A stretch of 64,000 bases of DNA, from the NCBI GenBank assembly GCA_964578605.1, contig CAZODO010000003.1, forward strand, positions 55,299 through 119,298, given 5' to 3'. The DNA is from JAXMHN01 sp964578605. GTDB lineage: Bacteria > Verrucomicrobiota > Verrucomicrobiia > Limisphaerales > SIBE01. Both the position numbers and the translations under genes were made by a program. This document shows positions 40,901-48,043 of this stretch, piece by piece (within the stretch, counting starts at the first letter, position 1; each line of letters starts with the position of its first letter). Below the pieces are notes generated by a model that searched no databases, was not told the DNA's origin, and worked only from the letters and a program-made list of their open reading frames with translations.

Positions 40901-41058
40901 GCGGCCAGTTCACGGCGGACCGCTTCCGCTTCCTCGGCCAGCAACTGGCCTAGGAGCAGCGCAGTCAAATTGGCCTCCGCGGCCTGCTCCGGTTGTATTG
41001 AAGGATTCGGATCCATACTCTGCTGCGATTTGTCACCCGCCTTCACGCACGCCCCCAT
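37942..41058 (-). CDS. Composite membrane protein: anti-sigma-like N-terminus, Wzz-like segment and YfbK-type von Willebrand A domain
   Basis: 1038 residues. Residues 1-110 resemble the cytoplasmic part of anti-sigma factors (LLGQLLAEEAEAVRRELAA), followed by one membrane helix (about 122-148). A disordered linker carries PVLGDVPMLGKLFRE, a secretin-like peptide. Residues about 455-560 resemble a chain-length-determinant (Wzz) domain with AALIANTVAKAYAGLQ. A YfbK-type module follows from about 610, with the metal-ion adhesion site DRSGSM near 700, the later GGTN and TDGAAN elements, and a DUF3520-type C-terminus. The ATG is one base after the sigma-factor stop. It probably holds the sigma factor and senses an envelope signal. 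Confidence 0.8.
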   Translation of the reverse strand: MGACVKAGDKSQQSMDPNPSIQPEQAAEANLTALLLGQLLAEEAEAVRRELAAKPEWAGLHARLERTVGLVSEAVRSPVQQEPQAEGIQSPQLSSPRREELLRVLRSKPGANPAVVPMNRGLPWFIPMSLAAMLVALIGGVALLPEFWLSATKSRQAALSAPPGEVSSVAQASPRSSRIAGESSAKGAVVEAEKAWNRPGSRENLRARSDAPAQSIAGTSLGVLSVEGVGWADKKSVADLGAMANAGNEALAEAKPAETGGRAPVLGDVPMLGKLFREQAVPAEPAKPAADDELASVEEQLERRRGIPGPPPANTPADLWSSVAKTTPGQAGAIPGQGYGGYGGVAVLTPTVTTAAPVPELKQQGESARRLDRQPAVVALSTGNADDLSPEASPQLNSDGLLPEGQAVVGQVLAGAVAVDHAVESSAEGSASVEMARKGTDTASLNFGSAAAQSYDPYFIQTEFEKVKSKKVLNQVIDHLNLNESWGYLDSSQPLSREEAYRKLAEKIDVRQNANTSEMEITVKAAKPDEAALIANTVAKAYAGLQTNALGRTGGKDQAGAGEAENGVRLAEKRTREPADQPDGRPASAIPAPAPQPQPEIQTASNAFSTFSLNVTDVSFRLAAASLEQGTSPDPASIRSEEFLNAFDYRDPEPKQGAPVAFAWERAQCPFAQNRDLLRFSIKTAAQGRQAGRALNLVVLLDRSGSMERADRVQIVQEALSVLAGQLRKDDKLSVITFARTPRLWVDGVPGDQAGQALEDAGAITPEGGTNLEAALDLAYETAREHYAQAGVNRVVMLTDGAANLGDVNPDALQRKVETHRRQGIALDCFGVGWEGFADELLQVLSSSGDGRYGFLNSPDEAAMGFAAQLAGALQVAAANVKVQVEFNPRRVVAYRQIGYAKHQLTKQQFRDNTVDAAEIGAAESGNGLYVVQVDPNGEGDLGIVRVRFQVPATGEFQEREWSVPYTGGAVPLEQASPALRLAAVSTGLAEWLARTVYGSEITPDRLLALMQGVPQTYGSDSRPRLLETMIREAMRLK

Positions 41059-41059
41059 C

Positions 41060-41647
41060 TCAAATGATCCCGCTCTCGGCCAGTTCGGCCGCGATTCTTT
41101 TAAGGGCGTGGTGCAGCAGGTAACCCACGTTACTCACGCTTAAGCCCGTTTTGGCGCTCATCTCTTTATAGCTCAGCCCGTCGGCAAACTTCATTCGCAT
41201 GAGCTCCTGGTCTCGGACGTCCAGCGCCGCCAGGCTGAGCCGCACCAGACCAATGCCTTCCCACCGGGCAATCTGTTCATCGGGCAGCGGCTGCGGATCG
41301 GGCTCTTCTTGCGCGGCCAATTCGCGCCCGGGCAGCGGTTCAAGCGAAACCAGCTTCGCCGCGCGCCGCTGATGGTTCAAACTCAGGTTATGGACGGTGC
41401 GGTACAGCCAGCGGCGGGGATCTCGCACTTCGCCAAAATTGGCGTGCAGTTTCATGAATGCATCTTGCACGACATCTTCCGCCGCCGACCGGTGCCCCAC
41501 CAAACGCCAGGCATAGGTTAACAAGCGCGATTCGAGAGCTATAAACAGCTGTTCGATCGACTCCACCTCGGGCCTTCTCAGGCCGCTGTCCTCAAATTGC
41601 GCCACCGCCATGCTTTCCAGGCTCAATTCCGTTCCGCCGGCACGCAT
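41060..41647 (-). CDS. ECF-type RNA polymerase sigma factor
   Basis: Sigma-70 family protein of 195 residues. Region 2 is at about 30-95 (YAWRLVGHRSAAEDVVQDAF, then RRWLYRTVHNLSLN) and region 4 at about 130-185 (LRMKFADGLSYKEMSAKTGL, then VGYLLHHALKRI). There is no region 3, as expected for ECF factors. It heads a same-strand cluster with the vWA/anti-sigma-like gene one base downstream, so the two are likely translationally coupled and form a sigma/anti-sigma pair. It probably regulates the envelope genes that follow. Its promoter region contains 11-bp array D. Confidence 0.9.
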   Translation of the reverse strand: MRAGGTELSLESMAVAQFEDSGLRRPEVESIEQLFIALESRLLTYAWRLVGHRSAAEDVVQDAFMKLHANFGEVRDPRRWLYRTVHNLSLNHQRRAAKLVSLEPLPGRELAAQEEPDPQPLPDEQIARWEGIGLVRLSLAALDVRDQELMRMKFADGLSYKEMSAKTGLSVSNVGYLLHHALKRIAAELAESGII

Positions 41648-41788
41648 TTTTCACGGATGTTCTGCTATTCCAGAGCTATTGACACACAAACCCGCACTTT
41701 CTTAGACGGTATTTCTCAGGTTTAACCCCTGAATGACAGCGCGTTCCCCTTAATTCCAGGCAACGCTGGGTTTTCCACGGCTCAAGAG

Positions 41789-41824
41789 CCTCCGCTGCCT
41801 CCGCTGCCTCCGCTGCCTCCGCCG
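41789..41824. repeat. Four copies of a 9-bp repeat CCTCCGCTG
   Basis: Units at 41789, 41798, 41807 and 41816; the last reads CCTCCGCCG. A simple microsatellite immediately before the 11-bp array. Confidence 0.7.
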
Positions 41825-41846
41825 CTGATGGCATCCTCATTCGGGG

Positions 41847-41967
41847 TTCACCCGTAGATCACCCGTAGTTCACCCGTAGTTCACCCGTAGTTCACCCGTA
41901 GTTCACCCGTAGTTCACCCGTAGATCACCCGTTCGTGATCGGGTGATCACCGGGTGATGACCGTGTT
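41847..41967. repeat. 11-bp-period tandem array D with orientation switch
   Basis: The clearest array. Seven almost identical units, (t/a)tcacccgtag, run from 41847 to 41923. The next units, atcacccgttc, gtgatcgggtg, atcaccgggtg and atgaccgtgtt, keep the 11-base step but carry the motif in the opposite orientation. ATCACCCG at 41924-41931 can pair with CGGGTGAT at 41940-41947. There are no spacers, so this is not a CRISPR. Confidence 0.8.
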
Positions 41968-42300
41968 TAGGGCGGACCGACGGCGGAAGCGGTTCCAGGC
42001 GTGCGCCCAGGAACGTGCGCTTCATGACCGCCCGACCCCGTTTCGGAGCGCCGCGTTGAGATTTTCACTGCGCCATTGGCGCGATCCCGAAAGACCAAAG
42101 GAATTTCAAATCCGTTTGGCTAGGGTTACGGGGCATTTGCCAAGGCGGATAACGTGAGATTGCCCGCAGTTCTGGGCGTATCTGCACGGCCGGTTTGGGA
42201 TGCTGAATGGGGCAGTCTGCATTGTGCTTGGGGCCGCGTGGGTTATCGCCGGTATTTGGCTCGGCGCCGGAGCGTCCGCGCAATAGACTCGCAACCCGCC

Positions 42301-43077
42301 ATGAAAGTCGCCTGTTGTCAGCTTGATATCGCGTGGGAAGATAAGCCGGCCAATTTCGCCAAAGTGCGCCAGATAGTTGGAGACGCCCGATTGGCTCCCG
42401 GCACGCTCCTGGTTCTGCCCGAGATGTTTGCCACTGGGTTCAGCATGAACCTGGCTGCCACACAGGAGGATAACCCCTCGAGCACCGAATCGTTTATGGC
42501 CAGGCTCGCGGTGGAACACGGAATCTATGTGCTGGGCGGCTTGGCCCTAGCCGGCGCGGACGGACGCGTGCGCAACCAGGCGGCCGGGTTCTCGCCCAAA
42601 GGGGCGTTGCTCGCACGATACAGCAAGATCCAACCCTTCACCCTGGCCGGCGAGGCCGAGCAGTACGCCGCCGGCGCGGAGATCGTCGACTTCGACTGGC
42701 AAGGGTGCAAAGTCGCCCCGTTCGTCTGTTACGACCTGCGCTTTCCGGAACTGTTCCGAGCGGCGGTGAAACGAGGGGTGCAGCTTTTCGCGGTCATTGC
42801 GAATTGGCCGATGCGGCGGATGGACCATTGGCTCACACTGCTGCGAGCGCGGGCCATCGAAAACCAGGCCTGCGTCGTTGGGGTCAACCGCTGCGGCAGC
42901 GACCCCAGAAGCCGCTATCCTGGCCGCAGCGTGGTCGTCGATCCCCATGGGATCATTCGCCTGGACCTTGGCCAGGACGAAGGCATCGCCGACACGACCC
43001 TGGATCTGGCGTCGCTTGAGAAGTGGCGCGCGGAATTCCCGGCATTGAAAGACATGCGGGATCTGCCGCTGTCCTGA
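42301..43077 (+). CDS. Carbon-nitrogen hydrolase, omega-amidase (Nit2/YafV) type
   Basis: Nitrilase-superfamily enzyme of 258 residues from the ATG at 42301 (MKVACCQLDIAWEDK); the longer in-frame reading upstream is non-coding. The catalytic triad is visible: E in LVLPEMFATGF (about 41), K in YSKIQPFT (about 107) and C in VCYDLRFPELFR (about 141). The LPEMFxTGFSM and CYDLRFP contexts fit the omega-amidase/YafV group, which deaminates alpha-ketoglutaramate or alpha-ketosuccinamate, the repair products of glutamine transamination. Cytoplasmic. It converges with the following glycosidase-like gene. Confidence 0.88.
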   Translation: MKVACCQLDIAWEDKPANFAKVRQIVGDARLAPGTLLVLPEMFATGFSMNLAATQEDNPSSTESFMARLAVEHGIYVLGGLALAGADGRVRNQAAGFSPKGALLARYSKIQPFTLAGEAEQYAAGAEIVDFDWQGCKVAPFVCYDLRFPELFRAAVKRGVQLFAVIANWPMRRMDHWLTLLRARAIENQACVVGVNRCGSDPRSRYPGRSVVVDPHGIIRLDLGQDEGIADTTLDLASLEKWRAEFPALKDMRDLPLS

Positions 43078-43106
43078 GCAAAGGCGGGCCCCCGTGCCTG
43101 CAGCGT

Positions 43107-44543
43107 TTACCTTGAATCAACGGCTTTGAGATAAAGCACCGCGGCGCCTTCAAAGGGAGCTTTGAACTGGCACGCGCCTTTTCCAGCGTCGATCGGCTCT
43201 TTCCGCACCTCGCGGTCCTGCGTTGGATCGATCCATAGAACCTCGTACTTCCCGGGTTTCACCTGGAGCGAAAACTCCGTCCCACCGGCCGGTTGATAGG
43301 CCAGATACACCCGACCGGGATCGGCGAGACAGTATCCAGTCGACGCAAGTTCATTTAGCGGTTTCATGGCCGCCAGGTTGAGTTTCTCGGCCACACGGCG
43401 GGTCCGGCCCATGGCAGAACGGATCGGCTCCCAACCGCGGTCCTGGCCCAGCACCGAACCATCGTAGGGATCCATAAAGATCGGATTGTGCCCGCGGAGG
43501 AAGCTTTTCCAGACCCACCCGGCATTGCCGCCGACGCCCCAGATGTGATCGGTATCGAGCAGGCTGACCTTGTTCTCGTTCCAGGCGGGAGGATCTTCCG
43601 CGTAACCATCGGCGCGCCCTGGGGAAAGCCATTCCGCCGGGCTGGCCAGCATGGTTGGAAGCCGTTCGGCGCCGTGGCCGGTGTTGCCGACGGGATGTTG
43701 GAGCGGCTGGGTGCGCTCGTGATCGTGAATCGTCTGAATAATCCACACGTTCCATTCCTTTTCGCCGCCTTCGTTGATGACTTCGTAAAGCACATTGTGG
43801 AGGTCGTTAAGCGAATCCACCACCTTCCGCACGTAAGCGGCCTGGAATTGGTTCGCGTCCGGGTTGCGCATGGTGTGGATCTTGCCGCCGAAAGCGTCCG
43901 CTCCTTCGACCTTCAGGGCCTGGACGTTGTTTGCAGGATTGAACGGGTGGGTGCGCCAGGCCCAGCCATCGTCCGTGCCGCGACGCCGGTTGCCGTGAAA
44001 CAAGCCCCACCCTTCGAATAGCATCACACTCACGTAAATTCCGCGGTCTCCCGCGGCCTTTACCCGCGAGCGAAGCCGCTCGAAGTATTCGGGATTGAAC
44101 TTCGACAGATCGAACTTCGGTTTGCCATCAAGAGCGTTGCCGGGACCGGTCCGGGCCCAGGGGAGCGGCGCCACTCGGTGGATGAAGTCCTTGCCTAGCG
44201 CGCCATTCGCGCGGGTGTCCCACGTTGTGGAATCCCAAGCCCACAACCGGACGAAGTTGTGGTGATGCTTTTCAAGAAAGTGGAGGTAAGCATCCCAATC
44301 AAACGGCTCCGGTGGATCGGACCGCCCCATATCAATGAGGTTATTCCAAGTATGCGCCCCGGTCAGGTAGACCGCGCGCAAGGAGCCGTCCGGCAGTTGG
44401 GTGCCGTCGGTGAAGTAACGGGGGTTATCGGGGTGGAACCGCAGCGGCCCGGCGGCTGGGGCAGCCATTATGCGGGCCGTCTGCGCAAAGGCGATGGCAA
44501 GAGCCGCCACCAGCACCAGGCGGGCAGGTGTTTGAGGCATCAT
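43107..44543 (-). CDS. Secreted glycoside-hydrolase-like protein (TIM-barrel)
   Basis: 478 residues with a signal peptide at 1-27 (LVLVAALAIAFAQTARIMAA). The barrel begins GPLRFHPDNPRYFTDG and continues LTGAHTWNNLIDMG, FVRLWAWDST and YVSVMLFEGWG, typical of DUF4038/DUF6298-like putative cellulase or apiosidase barrels. A likely acid/base glutamate is in LYEVINEGG near 253, and a second acidic candidate is in DTDHIWGVGG near 320. The end (VKPGKYEVLWIDPTQDREV) resembles the small putative collagen-binding beta domain that often follows these barrels. The sugar substrate is unknown. Confidence 0.72.
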   Translation of the reverse strand: MMPQTPARLVLVAALAIAFAQTARIMAAPAAGPLRFHPDNPRYFTDGTQLPDGSLRAVYLTGAHTWNNLIDMGRSDPPEPFDWDAYLHFLEKHHHNFVRLWAWDSTTWDTRANGALGKDFIHRVAPLPWARTGPGNALDGKPKFDLSKFNPEYFERLRSRVKAAGDRGIYVSVMLFEGWGLFHGNRRRGTDDGWAWRTHPFNPANNVQALKVEGADAFGGKIHTMRNPDANQFQAAYVRKVVDSLNDLHNVLYEVINEGGEKEWNVWIIQTIHDHERTQPLQHPVGNTGHGAERLPTMLASPAEWLSPGRADGYAEDPPAWNENKVSLLDTDHIWGVGGNAGWVWKSFLRGHNPIFMDPYDGSVLGQDRGWEPIRSAMGRTRRVAEKLNLAAMKPLNELASTGYCLADPGRVYLAYQPAGGTEFSLQVKPGKYEVLWIDPTQDREVRKEPIDAGKGACQFKAPFEGAAVLYLKAVDSR

Positions 44544-44660
44544 GGGTAGATTATGATTTGCTGCGCAACGCTTTACATCGACGATGACAATTTGTCACCA
44601 ACAACTCTTCGTCGAACCCGTCCCTTAGGACAACATCCAATATCGGGCGAAAAGCCCTTG

Positions 44661-44734
44661 GTGCGCATCTCAGATTTTTCCGCCGTTTTCCCCTATCGTA
44701 ATTAATGTCAGAGAGAAAAATCTGAGATGCGCAC
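44661..44734. repeat. Perfect 19-bp inverted repeat
   Basis: GTGCGCATCTCAGATTTTT at 44661-44679 and its exact reverse complement at 44716-44734, separated by 36 bases. The right arm runs into the DUF4160 remnant. It may be a mobile-element end or a transcription terminator. Confidence 0.7.
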
Positions 44735-44853
44735 AGGCGAAGTTTTGGCTGAAACCGCAGATCGAGTTGGCGCTGAACAAAGGGTAAAAAGCAGTGGAAC
44801 TGACTGAACTGCATCGGATCGTCGAGCAGCATGCACCCGCCGGTTTGCAGTAA
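44728..44853 (+). pseudogene. C-terminal remnant of a DUF4160-type protein
   Basis: The frame reads CAQAKFWLKPQIELALNKG, then a stop, then KAVELTELHRIVEQHAPAG and a second stop. The A-K-F-W-L-x-P-x-I-E-L-A-x-N signature followed by L-x-x-I-V-E-x-H is the C-terminal half of DUF4160 proteins, small proteins often found in toxin-antitoxin-like pairs with DUF2442. The N-terminal half is absent and the internal stop breaks the frame, so this is a fossil. The 19-bp inverted repeat forms its left edge. Confidence 0.6.
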
Positions 44854-44877
44854 GGAATCGCCGGCGGGCTCTCCCGT

Positions 44878-46047
44878 TCACAGCGCCACGCCCTGTTTCC
44901 GCCAAAGCGCGAGCGAGGTTTTCACCGATTCAGGCGGGAGCTTTAAGCGGGTTCCGAGTTGATCGCTATGCGCCAGGAAACCCGGAGTGTTCTTGGTGAG
45001 CGTCGGTTGGACCAGCCAGCCCGGGTTAGCTTGGTCTGCAGCGTTGATGGCCGCGCGCTGATAATCCGGCTTCTCGAGGCGGGCCACCCAAAGCTGATGC
45101 TCACTGAACTTCATCATGGGCACATCCCCCGGGCTGTCGCCCGCGCAGAGGTGGGGCGGCCGGCCGATCTGGTCCATGATGCAGGCGATCTTCCCTGAGT
45201 AGGTGGGCACCGGGAAGTCGAAGCGGCTCGTGAGTCGAAGGCCGGTTAACGCAGCCTTGTCCAGGGAAGCGTAGGCGCGCTTTTGACGCACGAGCAAGCG
45301 GTCCTTGAACAGGCGGTGTTGCGCGTCGGAGAGCAAGGTCGAAATTCCCACGACCCGGTCAGCCGGGATCGTCCGGTTCACGCCGTGCCGCCGCAGCAAG
45401 GGCGGCAAAGCTTTCAGAATCATCCAGCGCACACTCCAAACGTTGCTTGCGGAAACGATCCAGACATCAAAGCCGTGCTTAAGCAAACGCGCGAGGAACT
45501 CAACCATCTCCGGATAGAAATAGGGCGCCGGGTAAGCCGTTTTCCCTGGAGTAACCTCCATGAGGCGGACCTCCCCTGGCCGGGCCATCTGGTAAGCCTG
45601 CTTCGCGGCTTGCACGATCTCGAACGGGCTCAGGCCGGTCATGACCTCCACGGCCAAGGCATACCCACTGGCGTTTGGAGCCGGGTCCTGCTCCCCATGG
45701 ACGGTGGGGGCGAGGAACGCCTCGTAATAGTCAGCGACATCGGCGCAGTCCGCGAGCGTGACCAATCCCCGGGCCGGGGAATTGAACGCAGGGAAAAAGG
45801 TCCCGGGCAGCTTTGCGGCATCGACGACGCCGGACTTCACCAGCACCGCTAACGTTGCTTCGCCGATATCGCCGCAAACGAGCGTGTTGTCGAAATCGAA
45901 CACCACCGGCAACCCTTTTCCGGAGCCTTCGCGAAGGAGCGATTCCAGCGCTTCACGGACCTCTTCCGTCCACCCCGGGGCTTGCAGGACTCGTGAGGAC
46001 CGGGCCAGCCGGCGGCCTTTGGATGGTGCGGAGCCAGTTCGGTTCAT
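44878..46047 (-). CDS. HAD-superfamily phosphatase, phosphoserine-phosphatase-like
   Basis: 389 residues from the ATG at 46047 (MNRTGSAPSKG); the longer frame overlaps the transporter gene and is not used. Motif I is VVFDFDNTLVCGDIGE (about 46-61), motif II is WIVSASNVWSVRW, and motif III is LCAGDSPGDVPMMKF. This is the HAD IB layout of phosphoserine phosphatase and phosphocholine-type phosphatases, with an enlarged cap. Its start overlaps the stop of the organophosphate antiporter by ATGA, so uptake of a phosphorylated compound and its dephosphorylation are probably linked. The exact substrate is not known. Confidence 0.82.
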   Translation of the reverse strand: MNRTGSAPSKGRRLARSSRVLQAPGWTEEVREALESLLREGSGKGLPVVFDFDNTLVCGDIGEATLAVLVKSGVVDAAKLPGTFFPAFNSPARGLVTLADCADVADYYEAFLAPTVHGEQDPAPNASGYALAVEVMTGLSPFEIVQAAKQAYQMARPGEVRLMEVTPGKTAYPAPYFYPEMVEFLARLLKHGFDVWIVSASNVWSVRWMILKALPPLLRRHGVNRTIPADRVVGISTLLSDAQHRLFKDRLLVRQKRAYASLDKAALTGLRLTSRFDFPVPTYSGKIACIMDQIGRPPHLCAGDSPGDVPMMKFSEHQLWVARLEKPDYQRAAINAADQANPGWLVQPTLTKNTPGFLAHSDQLGTRLKLPPESVKTSLALWRKQGVAL

Positions 46048-47393
46048 TTGGCGCTCTTGGGACGGGCGTTCCAGATCGAGATCATCAGCAGCGAAGGAAT
46101 AAGAGGCATCGCGGCCAGCACCCAAAAGACAAGATTCCAATCGCCATGCGCCAGGTCTTTGAGATAACCGATGCCCGCTCCGGAGAAGATTGCGCCCAAG
46201 GCCCCCAGGCACATGGTCAGGCCGGTCGCCATGGAGGCGGCCTTGGGGTGGCTAAGATCCACGGTGGCAGCGCCGCTCATAAGCATATCCGGACCGTAAA
46301 TCATGAACCCGGCGCAACCGAGAAGCACGCCGGCCCAGACCCACTCCCCCTGAGGCACAAAGGTCATGCCCACACAGACCACGGACAAGCCGGCCATCAT
46401 GATCACACATACGGGCGCCCGGCGTTTGCCGAAGAGCGTGTCCGAGGCCCATCCGGCGGCGATGGCGCCAAGCGACCCGACCAGCGGAACCATGATCGCC
46501 GTGAGCGCGCTGTTCTTGATGCTGCGGGAATGGAAATCGGCCATGTACTGAACCGTCCAATTCATAAAGCTGTAGCGGACGGCGTTCATGACGAAGAAAC
46601 CGATGGCCAGGATCCAAAGAATGCGGTTCGACAGCGTGATGCGCAGAATGCTCCACGTGGACCCCCAATCCGTGTCGCTCGTGGCCGACTTCACTTTGGC
46701 ATCCGAAGCTTGGGTTGGCTCGTGCTCCACATCATCGCGGACCGGTGCGAAGCCGGCTTCAACCGGTGAATCTCGAAGCACCAGGTAAAAGACAGCCGCC
46801 ATCGGGAGCAAAAACAGGCTGGGAACGAGGAACGCGGAACGCCACCCGAACGCGTCCGTCAGATACCCCGCAAGCACCCAGGAAAGAACGTTCCCCACCG
46901 TATAACAGGTGGAGAGCCGCCCAATCAGAAATCCTCGCCGTTCGGAGGTGTTCCAATTGGAGATGGTATGCACCATGAGGGACCAACCTGCAGATTGCAC
47001 CCAACCGTTGACGGCCCACAGCAACCGCATCACCTGGAAGGACGTCGCAAAGGCGAAAAGGAAGTTGGTCGCCGCGGCGCCCAGCAGGGCAACTGTCATC
47101 ATCCGGCGCGCGCCATAACGCTGTCCCAGGGTGCCGTTCACGATCTGTCCAATGGCGTAAACGGCCGCATACGTGGACGGGATCGTCCCGATCTGGGCGC
47201 TTGTCCATTCCGGGAACTCATTCAGGATCGCCGGCTGGGCGACCGCGAAATTGACCCGGCAAAGGTAGTAGGAAGCGTAGGCGCCCCAAAGCAGCCAGAA
47301 AACCCGGATTTGGGCGGCGCGCAGGCCCGATTCTGTAGATGGATTGGGAGTTGGCAAGCGCCTGTTGATGCCGTTTTTGGCCGCGGGGGTCAA
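46044..47393 (-). CDS. MFS transporter of the organophosphate:phosphate antiporter family (GlpT/UhpT-like)
   Basis: 449 residues with about 12 membrane helices. The first helix carries GAYASYYLCRVNFAVAQPAI, close to the Y-x-x-Y-Y-x-x-R pattern of OPA antiporters where the arginine binds phosphate, and then QRYGARRMMTVALL in the helix 2-3 loop. A central charged loop separates the two six-helix halves. Family members exchange phosphate for glycerol-3-phosphate or sugar phosphates. It is coupled by a four-base overlap to a HAD phosphatase. It is unrelated in sequence to the FucP-type carrier at 59 kb. Confidence 0.85.
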   Translation of the reverse strand: MTPAAKNGINRRLPTPNPSTESGLRAAQIRVFWLLWGAYASYYLCRVNFAVAQPAILNEFPEWTSAQIGTIPSTYAAVYAIGQIVNGTLGQRYGARRMMTVALLGAAATNFLFAFATSFQVMRLLWAVNGWVQSAGWSLMVHTISNWNTSERRGFLIGRLSTCYTVGNVLSWVLAGYLTDAFGWRSAFLVPSLFLLPMAAVFYLVLRDSPVEAGFAPVRDDVEHEPTQASDAKVKSATSDTDWGSTWSILRITLSNRILWILAIGFFVMNAVRYSFMNWTVQYMADFHSRSIKNSALTAIMVPLVGSLGAIAAGWASDTLFGKRRAPVCVIMMAGLSVVCVGMTFVPQGEWVWAGVLLGCAGFMIYGPDMLMSGAATVDLSHPKAASMATGLTMCLGALGAIFSGAGIGYLKDLAHGDWNLVFWVLAAMPLIPSLLMISIWNARPKSAK

Positions 47394-47436
47394 GCGTTCC
47401 TTTCAGGAAGCCAGCCCTTCTCATTTTGCTCAGAAA

Positions 47437-47461
47437 AGGCAGGGCCGGACCCGCCCTGCCT
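47437..47461. repeat. GGCAGGGC palindrome
   Basis: Nine-bp arms AGGCAGGGC and GCCCTGCCT around a seven-base loop. It belongs to the same GGGCAGGGC-type intergenic palindromes seen near 24.6, 30.5 and 37.8 kb. It lies upstream of the MFS gene, so it is not that gene's terminator. Confidence 0.5.
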
Positions 47462-47576
47462 AAAATATGAATTGCTGTCAGGAAGCAGGCCGCTCCGCTG
47501 ACCCGCACTTGGAATCACACCTGTGCGTGAACTGGAGTTTGAATTCGGGCGCCGGTTGCGGTAAATAAGAAGTCCC

Positions 47577-47966
47577 GTGACCAAGATGCGGTCCATTTTT
47601 GGAATGGCTTTGGCGATCTTCTGGATCGCCGTGGGATTCCATTGCACTTTGGAAGCTGTTCCAGGCCTCGAGTTCCTCCATTGCAGCGAATCTCAATCGA
47701 GCGCCGCTTCGGGCCAGGGCCACTGCGCCGACGACGAATGCAGGATTGTCGAATCGGGCGTATATACTCTTCCCGGATCGCTCGCCGTGTCGACGGCACC
47801 TGTCCTCGGGCTCTGCAAGGTCGCTCACTCCTGCTCGGATGCGCGGCCGGTTTCGCAAATCTGCCGGCTTCTTTTGGATGCCGCACCGCCGGACCTCGTA
47901 ACGCGCTGGCGTTTCTCGCAACGTGCGGCGACGCCCGCGCGCGCCCCTTCCGTCTTGGAGTTCTGA
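47577..47966 (+). CDS. Small secreted protein preceding the heavy-metal efflux genes
   Basis: 129 residues. N-terminal signal peptide (SIFGMALAIFWIAVGFHCTLEA), then a short cysteine/histidine-bearing region (FLHCSESQ, GQGHCADDECRIVESGVY) and a tail PPDLVTRWRFSQRAATPARA. I recall similar small proteins in front of CzcCBA genes in other Verrucomicrobia, with the E-C-x-V-E-S-G-x-Y element conserved. A role in metal binding or sensing in the periplasm is plausible but unproven. It starts the operon, about 80 bases before the TolC-type gene. A second start at 47586 is possible. Confidence 0.6.
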   Translation: MTKMRSIFGMALAIFWIAVGFHCTLEAVPGLEFLHCSESQSSAASGQGHCADDECRIVESGVYTLPGSLAVSTAPVLGLCKVAHSCSDARPVSQICRLLLDAAPPDLVTRWRFSQRAATPARAPSVLEF

Positions 47967-48043
47967 TCCGCCGGATCGGAACCTTTCCTCTGTCCGTGAC
48001 GGCATCCCGTTTTCCGGGAAGCTGCGTTTGAGTCCATAGAACC

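Larger units (their letters stand above)
41648..42300. promoter_or_regulatory. Divergent intergenic region between the sigma gene and the nitrilase gene
   Basis: About 650 bases without a convincing gene. It contains a TTGACA box near 41673, a short 9-bp tandem repeat (41789-41824), the 11-bp array D (41847-41967) and a possible 28-codon hydrophobic peptide (42200-42286) just before the nitrilase start. Promoters for both divergent genes must lie here. Confidence 0.4.

Noticed and set aside
41847..41967. CRISPR array
   Set aside because: Units of 11 bases follow each other directly with no spacers and no cas genes are present.
42200..42286. 28-residue hydrophobic peptide just before the nitrilase gene
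   Set aside because: It looks like a single membrane helix but has no ribosome site or recognised family; it may be chance.
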